From Burkholderiales bacterium (GTDB lineage: Bacteria > Pseudomonadota > Gammaproteobacteria > Burkholderiales > Burkholderiaceae_C): DNA of 62,074 nucleotides. Of the stretch, positions 57,451-62,074 are shown one piece after another; within the stretch, counting starts at the first letter, position 1; each line of letters begins with the position of its first letter. The translations under genes and the position numbers were made by a program. The notes under the pieces were generated by a model. It saw only the letters and a list, made by a program, of their open reading frames with translations. It was not told where the DNA came from and did no database searches. Location: contig JAPLPK010000020.1 of NCBI GenBank assembly GCA_026400275.1, positions 1 through 62,074 of the forward strand, in the 5' to 3' direction.

Positions 57451-59048
57451 GCGGGCAAGGTGGCGTACTGTTCGGCCAGGGTCAAAAACGCCTCGGTCTG
57501 CGGGTCAACACCGGTTTCTTGCAGCAGGATGTCTGCCACCGCCGGCGCCAAGGAGGCGGCCTGGCGCGCGTCCAGAAACAGCAGCCGGCTACGACGCGCC
57601 AGCACATCCTCCACCGTGCGGGCATATTCAAAGCGGGCAGCAAAGCGCACCATGGCTTCGCTTAGGCCGCCGCCCAGCGCACGCCCACCACCAGGCAAAG
57701 ACCGCACCAGATCCTGCTCGTTGCCGTAGGCCTGCAAACCCGGCGCATCGCTCATTTTGTGCTGCAAGCCACCCGTCGGTACCGCACCGGCACCAATCAA
57801 GCGCAAGGTCGCCGTACAAACCGGCTTGCGCGGCTGCAGCAGGTCCGCGCCAAAGCATTTGTCCAACACGTCCTCGGCCATCGCGCGGTAGGTAGTCCAT
57901 TTGCCACCGGTCACCGTGACCATGCCGCTACGGCTGACCAGCACCGTGTGTTCACGGCTGATCCCCTTGGTATTACCACCATCCTCATCTTGCGGCTTGA
58001 CCAGTGGACGCAGGCCTACCCAGACGCTTTTCACGTCGGCCCTGGTGGGGGCCCGGCTCAGGTAGCGGCCTGATTCACCAAGAATGAACTCCACCTCTTC
58101 CTTGAACGGCAGGGGCTCGCGGTCCAGATCATGGCGCGGCGTATCCGTGGTGCCCAGAATGGTCTTGCCCAACCATGGCACGGCAAACAAAACCCGGCCA
58201 TCGGCGGTCTTGGGCACCAGCATTGCGTGGTCGCCTGGCAAAAACTCGCGGTCCACCACGATGTGCACGCCCTGGCTGGGTGCGACCATGGGCTTGGCGG
58301 CGCGGCCTGTTGCGTCGCCGTCCTTTTGGCGAAATTCATCCACCCAGACACCCGTGGCATTCACCACGCAGCGTGCGCGCAGCGTCATGTGGGTGCCGGT
58401 TTCACGATCCTGGCAATGCACGCCGGCCACCTTGCCGTCTTCATGCAACAAACCGGTGGCGGCACAGTAATTAACCACCACGGCCCCTTGGTCGGCCGCG
58501 GTACGGGCCAGCACCAATGCCAGACGGGCATCGTCAAACTGGCCATCCCAATACTTGACCCCGCCCTTGAGCCCCTGTGCACGCACAGTGGGCAGGTAAT
58601 GCAGGGTCTTTTCTTTGCCTAAAAATTCTGTGGACCCCAGGCCGGCCTTGCCGGCAAGGGCGTCGTATATCTTGAGCCCGATGCCGTAAAAGGGCGTGTC
58701 CAGAAGCTTGTAGGACGGCATCACAAAAGCGAGCGGCTGCGCCAGATGGGGCGCGTTGTGCAGCAGCGTGGTGCGCTCGTGCAAGGCTTCGCGCACCAGC
58801 GCGATATTGCCTTGGGCCAGATAGCGCACGCCACCATGTACCAGCTTGGTTGCACGTGATGAAGTACCTTTGGCGAAGTCATGCGACTCAATCAGCGCCA
58901 CACTGAATCCACGAGAAGCGGCATCCAGCGCCACCCCTAGTCCTGTCGCGCCACCGCCAATAACCACTACGTCAAATTCAGCGGGACCAGCGAGCTGTGC
59001 CATCAGTGCACTGCGCAAGGTCGATCGGGGCGAAGGGGCAAGCGTCAT
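57447..59048 (-). CDS. glpD: Aerobic glycerol-3-phosphate dehydrogenase
   Basis: FAD enzyme at the inner membrane that oxidises glycerol 3-phosphate to dihydroxyacetone phosphate and reduces quinone. 533 aa from the ATG at 59048. FAD fold: DVVVIGGGATGLGVALDAAS. Family signature: GTSSRATKLVHGGVRYL. Other GlpD stretches are LPTVRAQGLKGGVKYWDGQF and SGMVTVTGGKWTTYRAMAED. Operon context (glycerol importer upstream, HAD phosphatase downstream) agrees. No glycerol kinase gene is in the window. Confidence 0.96.
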   Translation of the reverse strand: MTLAPSPRSTLRSALMAQLAGPAEFDVVVIGGGATGLGVALDAASRGFSVALIESHDFAKGTSSRATKLVHGGVRYLAQGNIALVREALHERTTLLHNAPHLAQPLAFVMPSYKLLDTPFYGIGLKIYDALAGKAGLGSTEFLGKEKTLHYLPTVRAQGLKGGVKYWDGQFDDARLALVLARTAADQGAVVVNYCAATGLLHEDGKVAGVHCQDRETGTHMTLRARCVVNATGVWVDEFRQKDGDATGRAAKPMVAPSQGVHIVVDREFLPGDHAMLVPKTADGRVLFAVPWLGKTILGTTDTPRHDLDREPLPFKEEVEFILGESGRYLSRAPTRADVKSVWVGLRPLVKPQDEDGGNTKGISREHTVLVSRSGMVTVTGGKWTTYRAMAEDVLDKCFGADLLQPRKPVCTATLRLIGAGAVPTGGLQHKMSDAPGLQAYGNEQDLVRSLPGGGRALGGGLSEAMVRFAARFEYARTVEDVLARRSRLLFLDARQAASLAPAVADILLQETGVDPQTEAFLTLAEQYATLPA

Positions 59049-59166
59049 AAACCAAGATTCCAGCAATCAAACACGTTGACATGCGCGAAGCATGCCAACC
59101 AAAAGGGCTGCGCGGCTTGAAGGGCCACGCAGCCATTGCAGAGCTTATTGCATCTCTGTTAAGCGC

Positions 59167-59335
59167 TTAGGCCAACGCTGAACAAGTCCCTCACGGTCTG
59201 CGCATCCCTGGCCTCGGGCGGTCTGCTGCGTTGCAAATCCTCGCCATAGCTAAGGCTATGTCTGCGGTTTGCGCCTTGCATACCATCCCGATCCAGGGCG
59301 CGCAGTCTCGCGGAGACTTATTCAGCGTCGCCTTA
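59167..59335. mobile_element. MITE-like inverted-repeat element A (between glpV and glpD)
   Basis: About 169 bp with imperfect terminal inverted repeats: TTAGGCCAACGCTGAACAAG on the left, and on the right a copy that reads TAAGGCGACGCTGAATAAG on the other strand. The interior (GGGCGGTCTGCTGCGTTGCA through GCGCCTTGCATACCATCCCG) matches element B at 61155-61324 in the same orientation. It carries no gene. Its right end supplies the TAA stop codon of glpV. Confidence 0.8.
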
Positions 59336-61063
59336 GCGCACCTTGCCGTTCTTCCAGGCATTCAACAAGGTGTCATAGGCAATGGTTTCGCCCTTGGGCT
59401 TTTCGTTCGCAAGCTTCTTCCATGGGGCATGTGCATCGCTCAGATACTTGTTGGGGTCACCCTTGGGATTGAGCTTGGGCGCGCAATTGGCCATGCCAGC
59501 GCGCTCCAGACGCGACATCACGTTGTCCATCTCATCGGCCAGGTTATCCATGGCTTTCTGCGGCGTCTTCTCACCCGTTACCGCCTCGGCCACGTTCTTC
59601 CACCACAGCTGCGCCAGCTTGGGGTAGTCAGGCACATTGGTGCCGGTCGGCGTCCAGGCCACACGCGCAGGGCTGCGGTAGAACTCGATCAGGCCGCCGT
59701 ACTTGTTGGCGTTTTGCGTGAAGTAGTCGGCGCGGATATCGCTGTCACGGATGAAGGTCAGACCGGTGATCGACTTCTTCAAAGACACCGTCTTGCTGGT
59801 CACGAACTGGGCGTAGAGCCAGGCTGCAGCCACCTTGTTGGCGTCGTGGTCCTTGAAGAAGGTCCAGGAACCTACGTCCTGGTAACCGTTCTGCATGCCT
59901 TGCTTCCAGTAGGGTCCATTCGGGCCGGGAGCCATGCGCCACTTGGGCGTACCGTCCGCATTGACTACGGGCAGACCGGGCTTCACCATGTCGGCCGTGA
60001 AAGCGGTGTACCAGAAGATTTGCTGAGCGATCTGGCCTTGCGCTGGCACAGGGCCGGACTCACCAAAGGTCATGCCCATGGCTTCCTTGGGCGCGTACTT
60101 CTTCATCCAGTCGATGTACTTGGTCAAGGCGTACACAGCCGCTGGCGAGTTGGTGGCACCACCGCGCGACACCGATGCACCCACCGGAGTGCACTTGTCG
60201 TCGGCCACCTTGATGCCCCATTCATCGATAGGCATGCCGTTTGGAATGCCGATATCCGCCGCACCAGCCATGGACAGCCAGGCATCGGTGAAACGCCAGC
60301 CCAGCGAGGGATCTTTTTTGCCGTAATCCATGTGGCCGTAGATGGGCTTGCCATCCAGCGTCTTCACGTCTTCACTGAAGAACGCAGCGATGTCCTCGTA
60401 AGCGCTCCAGTTCAGTGGCACGCCCAGGTCGTAGCCATACTTGGCCTTGAACTTATCCTTCAGGTCCTGGCGCGCAAATAGGTCGGCACGGAACCAGTAC
60501 AGGTTGGCAAACTGCTGGTCAGGCAGCTGGTACATCTTCTTGTCGGGCGCCGTGGTAAAGCTGGTGCCGATGAAGTCCTTCAAATCCAGATCTGGATCGG
60601 TGAACTCCTTACCCGCGCCGGCCATGTAGTCCGACAGCGCCAGAATCTTGCCGTACCGGTAGTGCGTTCCAATCAGGTCCGAGTCCGAAATCCAGCCGTC
60701 GTAAATCGACTTGCCCGACTGCATGGAAGTCTGCAGCTTCTCGACCACGTCGCCTTCCTGGATCACGTCGTGCTTGACCTTGATGCCCGTGATTTCTTCA
60801 AACGCCTTGGCCAACGTCTTGGACTCGTATTCATGCGTGGTCAGGGTTTCTGACACTACGGAGATTTCCTTGACCCCCTTGGCCTGCAGCTTCTTCGCGG
60901 CTTCGATGAACCACTTCATCTCGGCGGCCTGTTTGTCCTTGCTCAGGGTCGATGGCTGGAACTCGCTGTCGATCCACTTCTTCGCGGCCGCTTCATCGGC
61001 AAACGCATGGCCTGTCAGCGCGCAAGCTGCGGCAATGGCCAGTATGGAATAACGCATCTTCAT
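59333..61063 (-). CDS. glpV: Glycerol ABC transporter substrate-binding protein (GlpV-like)
   Basis: 576 aa. Signal peptide KMRYSILAIAAACALTGHAF, cut after FA. The mature protein opens DEAAAKKWIDSEFQPSTLSK, typical of the large binding protein of Rhizobium-type GlpSTPQUV glycerol importers. Later stretches are MYQLPDQQFANLYWFRADLF and GGATNSPAAVYALTKYIDWM. The ATG at 61063 follows GAGGAG and gives the right signal peptide; the frame is open further upstream without protein character. Flanked on both sides by related MITE-like elements. The substrate is inferred from the glpU and glpD neighbours. Confidence 0.9.
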   Translation of the reverse strand: MKMRYSILAIAAACALTGHAFADEAAAKKWIDSEFQPSTLSKDKQAAEMKWFIEAAKKLQAKGVKEISVVSETLTTHEYESKTLAKAFEEITGIKVKHDVIQEGDVVEKLQTSMQSGKSIYDGWISDSDLIGTHYRYGKILALSDYMAGAGKEFTDPDLDLKDFIGTSFTTAPDKKMYQLPDQQFANLYWFRADLFARQDLKDKFKAKYGYDLGVPLNWSAYEDIAAFFSEDVKTLDGKPIYGHMDYGKKDPSLGWRFTDAWLSMAGAADIGIPNGMPIDEWGIKVADDKCTPVGASVSRGGATNSPAAVYALTKYIDWMKKYAPKEAMGMTFGESGPVPAQGQIAQQIFWYTAFTADMVKPGLPVVNADGTPKWRMAPGPNGPYWKQGMQNGYQDVGSWTFFKDHDANKVAAAWLYAQFVTSKTVSLKKSITGLTFIRDSDIRADYFTQNANKYGGLIEFYRSPARVAWTPTGTNVPDYPKLAQLWWKNVAEAVTGEKTPQKAMDNLADEMDNVMSRLERAGMANCAPKLNPKGDPNKYLSDAHAPWKKLANEKPKGETIAYDTLLNAWKNGKVR

Positions 61064-61154
61064 GTCTCGTCTCCTCATTGGTATACACCCCCATTCAACG
61101 AAAGGCGTGCTCGGCTCTGGGGGCAGTAAAAGCCGGATCCTTGGAACACCGTGC

Positions 61155-61324
61155 CTAGGGATGCTCTGCATAACTCCCTGCGGTCTGTGGCAGCACGGAA
61201 TCGGGCGGTCTGCGGCGTTGCATTTCTGGCCAATAGCTACGGCTATTGGCTGCAAAATGCGCCTTGCATCCCATCCCGATCCGCACCACCACATCCTCGC
61301 CAGAGTTATGCAGAGCATCCCTAG
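61155..61324. mobile_element. MITE-like inverted-repeat element B (between glpU and glpV)
   Basis: 170 bp with perfect 22-bp terminal inverted repeats, CTAGGGATGCTCTGCATAAC plus TC at 61155-61176 and the exact complement at 61303-61324. The centre holds the palindrome CCAATAGCTACGGCTATTGG. A CTAG lies at each end, which would fit insertion at TA. No coding capacity. The right end supplies the TAG stop of glpU. Interior similar to element A. Confidence 0.88.
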
Positions 61325-61629
61325 CCCTTGCGCATGATCACCATCAGCAGGGCCATGGACAGCACAAAACTGATCCAGATGGACGGGTCGCCGTCCAGTT
61401 GGAACCACTCGGCAAACTTGCCGCTCAAGCCGACAAAAGCCAGGTTCACATAGGCCGCACTCAGCAAGCCGATGAACAAACGGTCACCGCGCGTGGTGTC
61501 CATGGGCAGGAAGCCGCGGCGCAAGCTAGTGGGCGACTTGATCTCCCACACCGTCATGCCCGCCAACATCAGCGCAATACAAATAAAGAACACTGCGACC
61601 GGCAAGGTCCAAGCCATCCACTCAAACAT
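61321..61629 (-). CDS. glpU: DUF2160 small membrane protein (GlpU-like)
   Basis: 102 aa with three hydrophobic segments: MAWTLPVAVFFICIALMLAG, LFIGLLSAAYVNLAFVGLSG, and SIWISFVLSMALLMVIM. The central KSPTSLRRGFLPMDTTRGDR is the DUF2160 signature. In the Rhizobium glpSTPQUV system the equivalent GlpU is a required part of glycerol uptake. It lies between the permease and the binding-protein gene, as in that operon. Stop codon overlaps element B. Confidence 0.88.
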   Translation of the reverse strand: MFEWMAWTLPVAVFFICIALMLAGMTVWEIKSPTSLRRGFLPMDTTRGDRLFIGLLSAAYVNLAFVGLSGKFAEWFQLDGDPSIWISFVLSMALLMVIMRKG

Positions 61630-61650
61630 ACAAATCTCCTATTAGACCAA

Positions 61651-62074
61651 TCACACCCGCCCCATGGCGAAGCCCTTGGCGATGTAGTTGCGTACAAACC
61701 AGATCACGATGGCGCCTGGGACAATGGTCAAGACACCAGCCGCCGCCAGCGTGGCCCAGTCCATACCCGACGCCGACACGGTGCGCGTCATGGTGGCCAC
61801 GATAGGCTTGGCATTCACACTGGTCAGGGTGCGGGCCAGCAGCAGCTCCACCCAGCTGAACATGAAGCAGAAGAACGCCGCCACACCCACACCCGCCTTG
61901 ATTAACGGCAGGAAGATGGTCAAAAAGAAGCGCGGGAAGGTATAGCCGTCGATATAGGCCGTCTCGTCAATCTCACGCGGAATGCCGCTCATGAAACCTT
62001 CCAGACTCCACACCGCCAGCGGCACGTTGAACAGCAAATGCGCCAGCGCCACGGCCAGGTGCGTATCCATCAGC
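61651..62074 (-). CDS. glpQ: Glycerol ABC transporter permease (GlpQ-like), 5' end outside window
   Basis: The last 141 codons of an ABC permease are visible; the frame is open to the window edge. The EAA coupling loop is EIDETAYIDGYTFPRFFLTI followed by FLPLIKAGVGV. The C-terminus ends with a helix (VLTIVPGAIVIWFVRNYIA) and the tail KGFAMGRV, typical of MalG-type permeases. It precedes glpU by 21 nt. glpP and the two ATPase genes glpS/glpT would be expected beyond the edge. Confidence 0.88.
   Translation of the reverse strand, partial: LMDTHLAVALAHLLFNVPLAVWSLEGFMSGIPREIDETAYIDGYTFPRFFLTIFLPLIKAGVGVAAFFCFMFSWVELLLARTLTSVNAKPIVATMTRTVSASGMDWATLAAAGVLTIVPGAIVIWFVRNYIAKGFAMGRV

Overview
The window looks like a chromosomal segment of a betaproteobacterium of the order Burkholderiales, most likely family Comamonadaceae (Rhodoferax/Polaromonas type). 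This is an inference from protein style, high GC with AT-richer ribosomal genes, the cbb3 oxidase arrangement and a dispersed GCGCAGGTAATACCTGCGC-type palindromic repeat. No prophage, integrase, transposase gene or CRISPR array was seen. The only RNA gene found is an initiator tRNA.

Layout. 1-6901 (minus) is a complete cbb3 cytochrome oxidase locus, ccoI-ccoS-ccoN-ccoO-ccoQ-ccoP-ccoG, with ccoG cut by the window edge. Two Fnr/Anr-type boxes lie upstream of ccoN and between ccoI and a divergent uspA, so the block reads as a microaerobic respiration regulon. 7006-17559 is a mixed housekeeping and accessory stretch: uspA, a coiled-coil membrane protein, a VOC protein, argG, a small cluster with a Rho_N-like protein and a glycine-zipper/hydrolase fusion, a CBS protein, a LysE exporter, DUF167, a DsbD-type reductase, a DUF4124 protein and an AraC regulator. 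17572-24730 (minus) is a catabolic operon: branched-chain-type ABC transporter, a 2,4'-dihydroxyacetophenone-dioxygenase-like cupin, an SDR and a zinc alcohol dehydrogenase. Its livG carries an in-frame amber codon.

25271-29749 (plus) is a second ABC importer (ATPase, binding protein, two permeases) coupled to a 2H phosphoesterase. Then come acnA, a MarR regulator with a perfect palindromic operator facing an HPP/CBS membrane protein, a decayed ClC channel remnant, sodC, an FAD protein, a CorA-like transporter, a persulfide dioxygenase-rhodanese fusion, coaX, an M20 amidohydrolase with an orphan binding protein, a molybdopterin oxidoreductase and proQ.

47604-56689 (minus) holds the spc and alpha ribosomal operons from rplN to rplQ, ending in tRNA-fMet and a strong hairpin terminator. 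infA is absent from its common place between secY and rpmJ, and no S10-operon genes precede rplN. 56686-62074 (minus) is a glycerol uptake and oxidation operon (glpQ-glpU-glpV-glpD plus a HAD phosphatase) in which two related 170-bp MITE-like inverted-repeat elements flank the binding-protein gene.

The most notable non-coding structure is two repeat families. One is a roughly 40-56 bp palindrome with six intergenic copies and two or three copies inside coding sequence. The other is the 170-bp element pair in the glp operon. In three genes (glpU, glpV, the M20 hydrolase) the stop codon lies in the end of a repeat. All product names come from reading translated sequence; no database search was run.
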